Below, in pieces: positions 25,442 through 34,431 of a stretch of DNA of 64,000 nucleotides. The notes under the pieces were generated by a model. It worked only from the letters and a program-made list of their open reading frames with translations. It had not been told where the DNA came from and ran no database searches. This stretch comes from Anaerolineaceae bacterium (GTDB lineage: Bacteria; Chloroflexota; Anaerolineae; Aggregatilineales; Phototrophicaceae). The DNA is taken from the NCBI GenBank assembly GCA_026708325.1, contig JAPOVC010000022.1, positions 1-64,000 on the forward strand, written 5' to 3'. A program made the position numbers and the translations under genes. Each line of letters starts with the position of its first letter. Within the stretch, counting starts at the first letter, position 1.

Positions 25442-26401
25442 ATGACCCTTCAGGCACAGGTCCAATCCGGCAGCAGCGCTGAACCGGAACAGAGGTTCAC
25501 AGACGGGCGTATCAGCGCCCGCTGGTTTCCCGTCTTCATGCTGCTGCCTGCGATTCTCTTCATCCTGGTTATCCTGCTCTTCCCGCTGGTTTACTCTCTT
25601 TATGTCAGTTTCACGCCTTACGAACTGCTCAAACCCAACAGTCTTAAATTCGAACTGGCGCGCGCCCTGCGCAACTATCAAAGACTCTTCGCCGATGCCA
25701 TTTTCTGGAAATCCGTCGGTAATACGATTGTTTTCCTGTTTCTTTCCATCAATCTCAGTTACGTCATTGCCCTTGGCCTTTCCCAGTTGCTGGCGCGCGT
25801 CACGCGCGGTCAGGGGCTGATGCGCACCCTCTTGATGGTGCCCATGATGTTCGCGCCCATCCTGGTCGGCTTTCAGTTCCGCTGGTTCTTCAACGCCAAC
25901 GTGGGGTTGGTCAACAACCTCCTGTTTTCCCTCGGCCTGATGCAGGAACGCGGCCAGATCGCCTGGCTGGTTGACGAGCCACTGGGCATGTTCAGCATCA
26001 TCGTGGCTTCCATCTGGATGAACCTGCCCGTGTTGACCATCATCCTTCTGGCCGGCACGCTTTCCCTGCCGGTCGAGACTTTTGAAGCTGCCGACGTCGA
26101 CGGCGCAAGCAGCTGGCAACAATTCCGTTTCATCACCTTCCCGTTGTTGGCGCCCTTCAGTTACATCGCGCTGACCATTCTTTCGCTCGACATTTCCCGC
26201 GCCTTTGACATCGTGCGCATCATGACCGATGGCGGCCCGGCCCACCGCACCGAGTTGATCTGGACCTATGTCACCCGCCTGGCTATCGAGAACACAAAAT
26301 TTGGTCTGGGTAGCGCCATGTCCTGGGTGACCGTCGTGCTGGCTGTGGCCTTCACGCTTTATTTCTTTCGCCAGCTGGTGCGTTCGCGCGTGGTGCGCTG
26401 A
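25442..26401 (+). CDS. sugar ABC transporter permease, MalF type
   Basis: 319-residue inner-membrane permease with six main helices. The EAA loop that docks the ATPase reads ETFEAADVDGASSWQQF with ITFPLL following. The N-terminal helix MLLPAILFILVILLFPLVYS and the gate region DISRAFDIVRIMTDGGP are typical of the MalF/UgpA group. It is followed after two bases by the MalG-type partner. No ATPase lies in this cluster; the MalK-like protein encoded at 38647 may serve it. Confidence 0.93.
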   Translation: MTLQAQVQSGSSAEPEQRFTDGRISARWFPVFMLLPAILFILVILLFPLVYSLYVSFTPYELLKPNSLKFELARALRNYQRLFADAIFWKSVGNTIVFLFLSINLSYVIALGLSQLLARVTRGQGLMRTLLMVPMMFAPILVGFQFRWFFNANVGLVNNLLFSLGLMQERGQIAWLVDEPLGMFSIIVASIWMNLPVLTIILLAGTLSLPVETFEAADVDGASSWQQFRFITFPLLAPFSYIALTILSLDISRAFDIVRIMTDGGPAHRTELIWTYVTRLAIENTKFGLGSAMSWVTVVLAVAFTLYFFRQLVRSRVVR

Positions 26402-26403
26402 AA

Positions 26404-27267
26404 ATGTCCTTCAGGGCCGGCCAGCGTCGCCGCAACCAGCGTTTTCTGAATGCGCTCGCCTGGTTTGTGCTTGTGTTAATTGCCCTGCCGGCATTCTGGA
26501 TAGTCCTGACGGCCTTCCGCCCCAACGTTGAAATCAACAGCTGGCCGCCGGTCTGGGTGCCGCAGGAAATCACGCTCGATGCCTTCGCCACCATGTTTGG
26601 CCTCAATCCGGACGAGCGGATGCGCGTGCCGGTCGAGAGCTATATGCGCAATTCCCTGCTGGCCGCCGGCATCAGTACCGTGGTGGCCGTCAGCATCGGC
26701 ACCCTTGCCGGCTACGCCTTCGCGCGCTTTCGCTTTCGCTTCCAGACGGCCGCCTTTCTCGGCATCATGCTCTCCCGCGCCATCCCCGGTGTGGCCCTGA
26801 GTCTTCCGCTCTTCATCCTTTTCAACCAGATGCGCCTGGTGAACAACATCTTTGGTCTGGCCGCGGTCTACATCGCCATGAACATCCCCTTCAGCACCTG
26901 GCTGATGGACGGCTTCTTTCGCCAGATCCCGCAGGACCTCAGCGAAGCGGCCTATATCGATGGCTGTGGTTACTGGTCAGCTTTCTGGCGTGTGGAACTG
27001 CCGCTGGCCCTGCCCGGCTTCGCGACGGCGGCCATCTTTGCCTTTCTGGCCGCCTGGAACGAGTTTCAGATAGTCAGCGTGCTGGCGCGCAGCGCCGCCG
27101 CGCGAACCTTCCCGCCCGGCCTCTTCGATTTCACGGAGCAATTCACCTTCGACTGGCGCGGCATGGCGGCCATGAGCGCCATCATGATGGTGCCGGCCAT
27201 CATTTTCGTCATTCTGGTGCAGCGCAATCTGGTCAGTGGCATGACCTTTGGCGCCACCAAGGGTTAG
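26404..27267 (+). CDS. sugar ABC transporter permease, MalG type
   Basis: 287-residue partner permease with six predicted helices. The EAA loop is DLSEAAYIDGCGYWSAFWRVELPL. The C-terminus has the usual LVSGMTFGATKG ending of MalG/UgpE proteins. It starts two bases after the previous permease stop and ends 12 bases before the convergent mutarotase gene. Confidence 0.93.
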   Translation: MSFRAGQRRRNQRFLNALAWFVLVLIALPAFWIVLTAFRPNVEINSWPPVWVPQEITLDAFATMFGLNPDERMRVPVESYMRNSLLAAGISTVVAVSIGTLAGYAFARFRFRFQTAAFLGIMLSRAIPGVALSLPLFILFNQMRLVNNIFGLAAVYIAMNIPFSTWLMDGFFRQIPQDLSEAAYIDGCGYWSAFWRVELPLALPGFATAAIFAFLAAWNEFQIVSVLARSAAARTFPPGLFDFTEQFTFDWRGMAAMSAIMMVPAIIFVILVQRNLVSGMTFGATKG

Positions 27268-27279
27268 GTCAACACACCC

Positions 27280-27603
27280 CTAATCCGTGTGGAAGACCTC
27301 CTCGATCGTCTTCCACCACTCCCCTTCCGCGCGCGATTCGAGCGGCGACTGCATGGGCATGCAGACGTCCCACCAGCGCTGAGTGGCCTCGTCGGCGGCC
27401 ATCGCCGCCATGTCCGCCTCAAAGTTATCGCCATGATATTCAAAGTAGGCGAATAGCAGGCCCTCGTGATGGTAGATCGAATAGTTGCGAATGTTGCATT
27501 CCGCAATCTTTTGCAGCACCTCCGGCCACACTGCCGCGTGCAGTCGGGTGTATTCCTCCAGATGCTCCGGCTTGATGCCCACAACCTGACCGAAACGTTG
27601 CAT
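27280..27603 (-). CDS. L-rhamnose mutarotase (RhaM/RhaU, DUF718)
   Basis: 107-residue small dimeric ferredoxin-like protein interconverting alpha and beta L-rhamnose. Family features: RFGQVVGIKPEHLEEYTRLHAAVWPEVL at the N-terminus (catalytic His in the LHAAVW segment), NYSIYHHEGLLFAYFEY, and WW pairs in QRWWDVCMPMQ and EWWKTIEEVFHTD. AGGAGGT lies just before the ATG. It is the last gene of a seven-gene minus-strand operon, and it is the main clue that the operon handles L-rhamnose or a close deoxysugar. Confidence 0.9.
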   Translation of the reverse strand: MQRFGQVVGIKPEHLEEYTRLHAAVWPEVLQKIAECNIRNYSIYHHEGLLFAYFEYHGDNFEADMAAMAADEATQRWWDVCMPMQSPLESRAEGEWWKTIEEVFHTD

Positions 27604-27614
27604 GCTGACCTCCT

Positions 27615-28646
27615 TCAGCCTTCCGCGCGCAAAATTCGCGCAGCCTGTACCAACGCCCGCAGTTTGTCGCGCGCCACGTGGCGGGCGGTCATGCTGTAGC
27701 CGCAGTCGCTGCTGAGCCACAATCGTTTGGCGTCGTTGACCTTCAGCAGTTCCCGCGTGCGTTCGACGATGATCTCCGGCGATTCGACAGCCCGCGCCTT
27801 AACATCCACCACGCCGGCGCTCAAAAACTGGTCATCCCGGGCGTGGCGCGCAAAGAGGTCCGCCTGCCACATGCCGCGGTTGGCGAATTCCAGGTGCAGG
27901 ATGTCGGCATCCATTTTCCCGAACCATGGCGCGATGTGTTCGTATGTGCGGTGGGCCACCGCCGGCCGTCCCAGGAAATTGCCGAAGCAGATGTGCAGGC
28001 CGATGGTCGCCTCGACGCCTTCCACCATCGCATTAAACATGTCCACAAACTCGGCGAGGGGCACAAAGTCGTCGATGGCCGAGGGCTCGTCCACCTGGAT
28101 GTGCGTGGCGCCGGCGGCCACAACGTCCTTCAACTCCTGGTTGAGCAGGGGCACCAGCGCCCAGGCGACTTCGCGCTTGTCCCGGTAGACCTCGCCAGGA
28201 TTGATGCGAAAGGCGAATGTCACCGGCCCTCCCAGCGGTGTCACCAGATGCCTTTGCGTGCGCACCCGTGCGAACTCCAGTTCCTCCACCAGCCCCAGGC
28301 CCTGCGGAGTCTGGATTGGCTCGCGCACGACGAAGGCATCGATCATGTCCGGGCCGGGATAGCCCAGTTGACGCTCCCAGGGGATGGCTTCCACGCCCTG
28401 CATGTAGTCGTAGAAACCCACGAGAAAATTGAAACGCCGCATTTCTCCGTCTGAAATGACGTCCAGTCCGGCCTCTTCCTGCTCCATGATGGCCAGCATC
28501 GTGGCGTCGTCGAACACTTCGCGAACGTCGACGCTGCCCAGCTCGCCGCGCTTCATGGCCTCACGCACGACGAATAGCCAGCCCGGCGTCCCGTAGCTGC
28601 CGATCACCTGGGTCGGAAACGCGGGCAAATCGCTGTAGTGGTACAT
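27615..28646 (-). CDS. MetE-core-like (cobalamin-independent methionine synthase C-terminal domain) protein
   Basis: 343-residue TIM-barrel protein of the UROD/MetE-like superfamily. It carries the barrel strands GLDVISDGEMRR and HIQVDEPSA, and the zinc-ligand pattern GLHICFGN (His, Cys), LHLEFANR (Glu) and SSDCGYS (Cys). It lacks the MetE N-terminal half. Stand-alone MetE-core proteins act in methyl transfers or in unrelated thiol or aldol chemistry. Its place in a sugar-oxidation operon is unexpected, so methionine synthesis is not assumed. It is flanked by the mutarotase (11 bases) and by an unknown gene (3 bases). Confidence 0.8.
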   Translation of the reverse strand: MYHYSDLPAFPTQVIGSYGTPGWLFVVREAMKRGELGSVDVREVFDDATMLAIMEQEEAGLDVISDGEMRRFNFLVGFYDYMQGVEAIPWERQLGYPGPDMIDAFVVREPIQTPQGLGLVEELEFARVRTQRHLVTPLGGPVTFAFRINPGEVYRDKREVAWALVPLLNQELKDVVAAGATHIQVDEPSAIDDFVPLAEFVDMFNAMVEGVEATIGLHICFGNFLGRPAVAHRTYEHIAPWFGKMDADILHLEFANRGMWQADLFARHARDDQFLSAGVVDVKARAVESPEIIVERTRELLKVNDAKRLWLSSDCGYSMTARHVARDKLRALVQAARILRAEG

Positions 28647-28649
28647 GGA

Positions 28650-29633
28650 TTACTCCAGAGGTTTGCGTTGACCGGTACGCGGGTAGTGCTCCTCGCGGAT
28701 GAGACGGTCTTCCTTGTAGATGTACCAGGGACAGGGCGCCTGGTGGTCAAGCGTGTGGTCCAGCGGTCGCAGCAGGTAGCCGCGCGTGCGACCCGGCAGC
28801 CACTCCATGGCGATGGCGCAATGCGCGCAGTACCAGTGCACGTCCGTCTTCTGCCAGACCCACTCATGCGGGATTTCGTTCACGCCATGCTCTGCCAGCA
28901 GCCAGGGAGCGCGACCCGTCTCGGGGTCGCCGCGACGCATTATGCCACCGCTGCCGCAGGGATCGAAGGCGACCATGAAGCGGTCCCCCTGGTCCTCGAC
29001 GATGACGTCACCGCGACGGCGCGCGCCGCTGAAGTGACCGCCGCGCATGCCCTCGACGGTCAGGCAAACTTTCTCCCAGGGCGTCATGTCGTCCCAGGCG
29101 GCATAGCGGTCGCCCCAGATGTCCTGGTGGGTATGCAACACTGTTTCCAGTACCGCCTCTTCCTCGTATTCGCTGGCGATGAAGGAGAGCTGATCCTGCA
29201 TCCAGGCCACCTGCAGATCATGCACGTTCAGGTAGGCCAGATGCATGCGCTCGAGCCAGAAACGGGCATCGTCGTCGCGACAGTCCTCCAGCGCCGCCAG
29301 GGCCTTGCTTTCCTCCGCCTCGCCAAAGGGGTAGGCGCGGAAGGCGCGCATAACCCCGCCGGCGGCAACAGTCGCGCTCTCATCGCTGCCGCCGGCCTTG
29401 AGGATGATGTAACGCATGGTGTCCTGGATCCACACATGCATGATGCCGTTCATGATGTCCATTTCCTGGCGGTAGTAGCGCAGGATGCGGGCGGCCAGGT
29501 CCCGCGCGCCGGCCTCAATGGCCTCTTCCGCCAGGGTTTGCGAGGACACGCCGATGGTCTCGATGCCGTCCAGGCGCAACTCCCGGCCGATGGTGGTCGA
29601 GGGAGCGATACGGACGTGACCCAGGCGACCCAT
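28650..29633 (-). CDS. conserved protein of unknown function with Cys/His-rich sites
   Basis: 327 residues, mostly helical in the first half (AGARDLAARILRYYRQEMDIMNGIMHVWIQDTMRY). The second half contains FDPCGSGGIMRRGD and WYCAHCAIAMEWLPG, so cysteines could bind a metal or take part in catalysis. No membrane segment or signal peptide is visible. I do not recognise the family with confidence. It lies three bases from the MetE-core-like gene and one base from the SDR gene, so it is probably a committed member of the same pathway, perhaps a partner of the MetE-like protein. Confidence 0.7.
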   Translation of the reverse strand: MGRLGHVRIAPSTTIGRELRLDGIETIGVSSQTLAEEAIEAGARDLAARILRYYRQEMDIMNGIMHVWIQDTMRYIILKAGGSDESATVAAGGVMRAFRAYPFGEAEESKALAALEDCRDDDARFWLERMHLAYLNVHDLQVAWMQDQLSFIASEYEEEAVLETVLHTHQDIWGDRYAAWDDMTPWEKVCLTVEGMRGGHFSGARRRGDVIVEDQGDRFMVAFDPCGSGGIMRRGDPETGRAPWLLAEHGVNEIPHEWVWQKTDVHWYCAHCAIAMEWLPGRTRGYLLRPLDHTLDHQAPCPWYIYKEDRLIREEHYPRTGQRKPLE

Positions 29634-29634
29634 C

Positions 29635-30459
29635 TCAGTTCATCTCCATGCCGCCGGCCACGTTGATGGCCTGGCCGGTGACGTAAGCGCCATCATCCGA
29701 GCAGAGGAAGGAGACCGTCGCGCCGATGTCTTCCGCAGCGCGCGCGGCGCGGCGCAGGGGCACCAGTTCGTTGACGCTCTTCTCGATCCAGCCGCCGGGC
29801 TCAAGGCCGAAGCGCTCCGACTGAATGCGGTCGATGTCCTCCCACATGGGGGTCTCCACGATTCCCGGGCAGATGGCGTTCACGGTGATGCCCAGGGGCG
29901 CCAGCCATTCGGCGGCGCTCTGCGTGATGCTGATGACCGCCCACTTGGCAGCCGAGTAATGGGCGGCGTAGGGTCGGCCGCTGCGCCCCGCCACGGACGA
30001 AAGGTTGACGATTGAGGCGGGCGGCATGCCCAGGCTGATGCCCTGCTCGACCTGCTTTCGCATCTGGACGGCCACGCGTTGCAGACAGAAAAACAGGCCG
30101 CGCTGGTTCACCCGTTGCAGCCAGTCCCACTCGTCGGGCGTGATTTCATCCAGCGGCATGGTGTGGAGTACGCCGGCATTGTTGACCAGAATGTCGATGT
30201 GGCCAAACTGCTCAACGACCGTGTCAACCATGGTCTGAATCTGGTCAACGTCACCGATGTCAATCGGGTACGCCACGCCCTGGCCCGCGTGGCTGTCCAC
30301 GTCTGCGGCGGCTTCGCGGGCGTTGTCGCTGTTGAATTCAGCGATGACGACCGTCGCGCCTTCCTGCGACAAACGCGTGGCGATGCCCCTGCCGATGCCC
30401 TGACCGGCGCCGGTGACGATGGCGACCTTGCCCTTGTGTCGGTTCGGAACGGGCGCCAT
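29635..30459 (-). CDS. short-chain dehydrogenase/reductase
   Basis: 274-residue classical SDR. NAD(P)-binding TGAGQGIG, NNAG at the beta-4 strand, catalytic Ser in VNLSSVAG, and YSAAK. AEFNSD after strand beta-2, with an acidic residue, favours NAD. In deoxysugar pathways SDRs of this kind oxidise L-rhamnose or L-fucose to the lactone; that role is inferred from the operon. It starts two bases after the Gfo/Idh/MocA stop. Confidence 0.9.
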   Translation of the reverse strand: MAPVPNRHKGKVAIVTGAGQGIGRGIATRLSQEGATVVIAEFNSDNAREAAADVDSHAGQGVAYPIDIGDVDQIQTMVDTVVEQFGHIDILVNNAGVLHTMPLDEITPDEWDWLQRVNQRGLFFCLQRVAVQMRKQVEQGISLGMPPASIVNLSSVAGRSGRPYAAHYSAAKWAVISITQSAAEWLAPLGITVNAICPGIVETPMWEDIDRIQSERFGLEPGGWIEKSVNELVPLRRAARAAEDIGATVSFLCSDDGAYVTGQAINVAGGMEMN

Positions 30460-30461
30460 GG

Positions 30462-31541
30462 CTAGCCCTCGATCTCGGAAGGTTGTACCGAGCGATGTTC
30501 GGCCGCGGAACGGTAAGCGGCGTTGACCACACGCAGGGTGTTGAGATTGTCGGCGCAGGGCGTGGCCGGCTCGCTATCCGTCTCGATGGCGATCATCAGT
30601 CCCGCCATGGGCCCCACAAAGGCATCGGGGATCCACTTTTCATCCAGCGGCACGTCGACGGGGTCCGCATCGCCGGAGCGGTAGACCAGCGTGTCCGGTC
30701 GACCATCCGGGTAGTCGTAGAGCAGTCCGATGGTGCCTTCGATCGCGCCCTCCGTCCCCAGAAAGCGGTAGACCGCCTCGGGCTCGCCATGCAGGTTGTA
30801 GTGGTTGACAGCCACCGTGGCCTGCAGCCCGTCCCCGTAATCCAGCACGGTGACCGTCTTGCTCTCGCCGATGACCGGCGCCTGGTCGGCATAGCGGGCA
30901 TGGCGACTGGTCACCCATTGCGGATCGCCAAAGAGGTAACGCAGCGAATCCAGATAGTGAATGCTGTGATACATGACCTCCAGACGGGGCGCCTGGGCCA
31001 GCCAGGGCCACATGTGCCAGGGCGTGGCGATGGTCACCAGGATTTGGGCATCCGTCGCCTGGCCGATGGCGCCCATGCGAATGAGTTCTCCGCTCGCGGC
31101 GATGCCGGCGTCCCAGCGCATCTGCTGGTTGCTGGCCTGTTTGACTCCCGCCCGTTGAGCCAGATCAACGATGCGCAGCGCCTCGCCAAAGTCCTCGGCC
31201 AGCGGCTTCTGGCAGAGCATGTGCTTGCCCGCGGCTGCCACCCTCTCCACGATGGCCAGCTGCTCCCAGGCCGGGACGGCGATGTCAACGATCTCGACGG
31301 CGGGATCGGCCAGCAACTCGTCCAGGGAGTCGTAAATGCGTGCGATGCCGTTGTCCGCCGCCACAGTTTCCGCGGTCTCGCGGTTGATGTCGTGCACGCC
31401 GACGCAGCGAAAGCCCGCCTTGCGATAGGCCGGCATGTGGGCGTACTGCACGATTCCGCCGCAGCCGACGCTGCCGATGCCCATGTCCATGCGCTGCGGC
31501 AGTTGCGGCCGCCAGCTTATGCCCTGCGGGTCAATGATCAT
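30462..31541 (-). CDS. Gfo/Idh/MocA family oxidoreductase
   Basis: 359 residues. N-terminal Rossmann fold with GIGSVGCGGIVQYAH and EIVDIAVPAWEQL, the catalytic-type CQKPLAEDF (Lys of the EKP-like motif), and a C-terminal alpha/beta dimer domain with MYHSIHYLDSLRYLFG. These enzymes oxidise or epimerise sugars and polyols using NAD(P). Its ATG overlaps the amidohydrolase stop as ATGA. With the SDR it gives the operon two separate sugar oxidoreductases. Confidence 0.9.
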   Translation of the reverse strand: MIIDPQGISWRPQLPQRMDMGIGSVGCGGIVQYAHMPAYRKAGFRCVGVHDINRETAETVAADNGIARIYDSLDELLADPAVEIVDIAVPAWEQLAIVERVAAAGKHMLCQKPLAEDFGEALRIVDLAQRAGVKQASNQQMRWDAGIAASGELIRMGAIGQATDAQILVTIATPWHMWPWLAQAPRLEVMYHSIHYLDSLRYLFGDPQWVTSRHARYADQAPVIGESKTVTVLDYGDGLQATVAVNHYNLHGEPEAVYRFLGTEGAIEGTIGLLYDYPDGRPDTLVYRSGDADPVDVPLDEKWIPDAFVGPMAGLMIAIETDSEPATPCADNLNTLRVVNAAYRSAAEHRSVQPSEIEG

Positions 31542-32392
31542 GAGTCCAGCCCGAGCCCGTAAAAGGCATTGCCGGTCCGGCCCCAGATGGCGGCGCGTTC
31601 ATCATCGCCGAGGTCCGCAAGGGCCTTCTCCGTCTCGTCATGCACCTTTTTGTAGGTGCCGGCCAGGATGGCGACGGGCCAGTCGCTGCCAAACATCAGC
31701 CTGTCTGCGCCGAAAAGCTCCAGCGCGGTGTCGATCCAGGGCTTGATGTCCTCCCAGGTCCAGTTCTCGAGGTCGGCCGTCGCCGTGTTCAGGCCGGAGA
31801 CCTTGGCGTGGACGTTCGGATTTTCGGCGGCCGCGGCCATTTGCTCGCGCCAGACGCGACTCTCGTCAGTGCCCTGTGGCGGCTTGGCCAGGTGGTCGAT
31901 GACCATCTTCAACTCCGGCACGCGTTCCGACAGAGTCGGGACATGTTCGAGGTGATTGGGGAATACTGCGACGACATCGAAGGTCAGACCGCGATCGGCC
32001 AGCACCTGCAGACCCTCGATGACCGTATCCTGCGTCACCCAGTCGGGGTCCGCAATTTCGTGAATCAGGTGGCGAATGCCGCGAAAGTAGGCGTTGTTGC
32101 CATAGTCCTCGTCGATTTTGCGCGCCATTTCGGCCGGGTCCAGCAGGGGCAGCCAGCCCACCACGCCGGCGACCCAGTCGTTGGCCGCGGCGGTCGCCAG
32201 CATGTAGTCCGTGTCGGCGTAAGAGTCGGCCGCCTGGACGATGACCGTCTTGTGCATCCCGACTTCGGCAAGCTGCGGTTCAAGATCCGGCGCCTCGAAG
32301 TTGGCGTAGATGGGCCCGTAGGCGGGCACCAGCCAGGGGTATTCCACCTTGTCCAGATGCCAGAAATGTTGATGAGTGTCCAGTTTGAGCAT
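31538..32392 (-). CDS. amidohydrolase family 2 lactonase (L-fuconolactonase/L-rhamnonolactonase-like)
   Basis: 284-residue TIM-barrel hydrolase of COG3618. N-terminal LDTHQHFWHLD (HxH metal site), HLIHEIADP, VIDHLAKPP with the barrel His/Lys, and the final metal Asp in LMFGSDWPV. COG3618 enzymes open aldonolactones such as L-fuconolactone or L-rhamnono-1,4-lactone, fitting the mutarotase and dehydrogenases in the operon. GAGGAG lies just before the ATG. Substrate is inferred from context. Confidence 0.88.
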   Translation of the reverse strand: MLKLDTHQHFWHLDKVEYPWLVPAYGPIYANFEAPDLEPQLAEVGMHKTVIVQAADSYADTDYMLATAAANDWVAGVVGWLPLLDPAEMARKIDEDYGNNAYFRGIRHLIHEIADPDWVTQDTVIEGLQVLADRGLTFDVVAVFPNHLEHVPTLSERVPELKMVIDHLAKPPQGTDESRVWREQMAAAAENPNVHAKVSGLNTATADLENWTWEDIKPWIDTALELFGADRLMFGSDWPVAILAGTYKKVHDETEKALADLGDDERAAIWGRTGNAFYGLGLDS

Positions 32393-32412
32393 TTTCTCCT
32401 CTTTCCTTTTTC

Positions 32413-33795
32413 TCAGCGCCCGGGCTCAAGCGGGATACCGCCCCGTTCGGCCAGCACCCTGTCCACGAATTCAGTGGCCAGACCAGTATAGCCCGTCGGA
32501 TCAAGCAACCTTGAGATTTGTTCCCCTGACAAATGGGCTGCGACCCGCGGATCGGCTGCCAGCTGGTCGCTGAAGGAACGCCCCTGCTCATGAGCAGCCA
32601 TGGCGCAGGCATGCACGACGTCGTGCGCTTCTTGCCGACCGAGTTGTGGCGCAAGGGCGAACATTACGCGTTCCGCCAGCAGCAGGCCGCCGGTCAGGTC
32701 CAGGTTTTGCCGCATGCGCGCCTCATTGACCTGCAGGCCGGCCAGTACCCGTGAGGTCAGTTCCAGCGCGCCCTGACACATCACGCAGAGTTCCGGGACC
32801 CAGGCCCATTCCATCTGCACCGCCGACCAGTCCCGCTCGTGTTCGTTGAAGACCAGGGTATCCATGGCCACGGTGACCTGTGCCTGCGTCAGACGGGCCA
32901 GGGTCAAAATCGATTCGCAAAGCATGGGGTTGCGCTTCTGCGGCATGGTGCTGCTGCCCACCTTGCCCGATGCGTGGGGTTCCTCCAGTTCGTCAAGGCC
33001 GGTCTTTTGCAATTCAATGATTTCATTCGCGATTCGCCCGCAGAGCGCGCTGGTCATGCCCATCACCACGGCGCACTCGACCGGATTGTCCCGCGAACTG
33101 TGCCAGGCGATTGGCGGGACCGTCAGACCAAGCTCGGCCATCAACCCTCGCTGGACGGCAAGAGCGTCCACGTCTCCCTCTCCCATGCCGGCCAGAGTGC
33201 CCACTGCCCCGCCGAACTGGCCCGCGAGCGCTCCCTCGCGGGCCCGCAGCAGTCGACCGCGGTGGCGTTTCAGTTCCGCCAGCCAGCCAGCGACCTTGAA
33301 ACCAAAGGTGATCGGCAGGGCTTGCTGGCCATGCGTGCGGCCAGCCATGGGTGTGGCCCGATGGCGCTGCGCGAGGTCCGCCAGGATGCCGACGAGTTCG
33401 GCCGCGGTCTCATCAATGAGCGCCAGCGCGTCGCGCAATTGCAGGATGGTGGCCGTGTCCATCACGTCCTGGGTGGTCGCCCCCCAATGCACCCAGCGTC
33501 CGGCATCGCCCTCACAGCGTCCGGCAAGCTGCCAGATGAGCGGCACCAGGGGATGGACTGTGCGGTCAATGCCCTCGCGGATGGCCTTCAGGTCAAAGCA
33601 TTCGGCCCGCGCTTGGCGGGTGATTTCGGCCGCAGCCTCCCTGGGAACGAGCCCCAGACTTGCCTGGGCCCGCGCCAGGGCCGCCTCGTAATCCAGCCAG
33701 CGTTGCAGCAGCGCGCGTTCCTCAAAGAGAAGGCGCATGCGGGCGGACCCGAACAACCCGCCAAACAGGACCGAGTCAATGACGTTGACTGCCAT
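32413..33795 (-). CDS. fumarase/aspartase superfamily lyase (adenylosuccinate lyase or carboxymuconate cycloisomerase type)
   Basis: 460 residues. The superfamily signature GKVGSSTMPQKRNP is intact, with TTQDVMDTA and AGRTHGQQALPITFG forming the other two active-site blocks. The C-terminus resembles PurB/PcaB rather than ArgH. PurB is a purine enzyme, but this gene is the first of the deoxysugar operon, 20 bases before the lactonase gene, so a catabolic elimination is plausible. Alternative: it is simply purB recruited into this position. ATG at 33795; a longer frame running to 34545 is unsupported. Confidence 0.85.
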   Translation of the reverse strand: MAVNVIDSVLFGGLFGSARMRLLFEERALLQRWLDYEAALARAQASLGLVPREAAAEITRQARAECFDLKAIREGIDRTVHPLVPLIWQLAGRCEGDAGRWVHWGATTQDVMDTATILQLRDALALIDETAAELVGILADLAQRHRATPMAGRTHGQQALPITFGFKVAGWLAELKRHRGRLLRAREGALAGQFGGAVGTLAGMGEGDVDALAVQRGLMAELGLTVPPIAWHSSRDNPVECAVVMGMTSALCGRIANEIIELQKTGLDELEEPHASGKVGSSTMPQKRNPMLCESILTLARLTQAQVTVAMDTLVFNEHERDWSAVQMEWAWVPELCVMCQGALELTSRVLAGLQVNEARMRQNLDLTGGLLLAERVMFALAPQLGRQEAHDVVHACAMAAHEQGRSFSDQLAADPRVAAHLSGEQISRLLDPTGYTGLATEFVDRVLAERGGIPLEPGR

Positions 33796-33930
33796 GCGCT
33801 CGCCTTTCCCGGCGCTACTGGCGTGGCAGGACCTCATCGCCATTTCGCCGGATTGTGCTATACCTGACGGCAACATCATAATGGCCGCAGTGGCGTCCCG
33901 CCAGACGTCTGCGGCGGGGACGGAGACCTC

Positions 33931-34392
33931 ATGCTCAAGGCTTGCTGGCACTTCAGCTTCACTGTGAGCGACCTCGAACGCTCGATCGCCTTTTATCGTG
34001 ACCTGCTGGGCATGAGTCTTGTGCACCGCCAGGAACAGGCCAACGAATACACCGCGCGTCTCGTCGGTTACGAGAATGCCCACCTCAAGGTGGCGCAACT
34101 GACCATTGACGGCATGCCGGACTCGCGCTCCGGTCATCTGCTGGAACTGGTGGAATACGTCCATCCGGACTGCGAAGCCACTGACACGGCCATCTGCCGC
34201 CCGGGAACGGCGCACATGGCCTTCGAGGTCAGCGACATTCACAGCGACTACGAGCGCCTGCTGGCCGCGGGCGTGAACTTCAATTCCCCGCCCAATGCCA
34301 TCACCAGCGGCATCAACAGGGGCGGCTTCACCTGCTATTTTCGCGACCCCGACGACATCACGCTGGAACTGGTGGAGATGCCCCCGCGTTGA
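33931..34392 (+). CDS. VOC (glyoxalase/dioxygenase fold) protein
   Basis: 153 residues with two beta-alpha-beta-beta-beta modules: WHFSFTVSDLERSIAFYRDLLGM and HMAFEVSDIHSDYERLLAAGV. Putative metal ligands are His7, a Glu in HLLELVEYV, His near residue 91 and Glu in LELVEMPPR. These enzymes isomerise, epimerise or cleave small acids and lactones. It is transcribed away from the sugar operon across a 135-base gap and may act in the same pathway. Confidence 0.85.
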   Translation: MLKACWHFSFTVSDLERSIAFYRDLLGMSLVHRQEQANEYTARLVGYENAHLKVAQLTIDGMPDSRSGHLLELVEYVHPDCEATDTAICRPGTAHMAFEVSDIHSDYERLLAAGVNFNSPPNAITSGINRGGFTCYFRDPDDITLELVEMPPR

Positions 34393-34400
34393 AGAGCGGA

Positions 34401-34422
34401 AAGAAAAACGCCCGCGCAGGCG
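34401..34422 (-). terminator. intrinsic terminator of tRNA-Glu
   Basis: On minus, a short CGCC/GGCG stem (34419-34422 with 34409-34412, 6-base loop) is followed by TTTTTCTT. It begins about ten bases past the tRNA 3' end. Confidence 0.6.
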
Positions 34423-34431
34423 GACGTCCTG

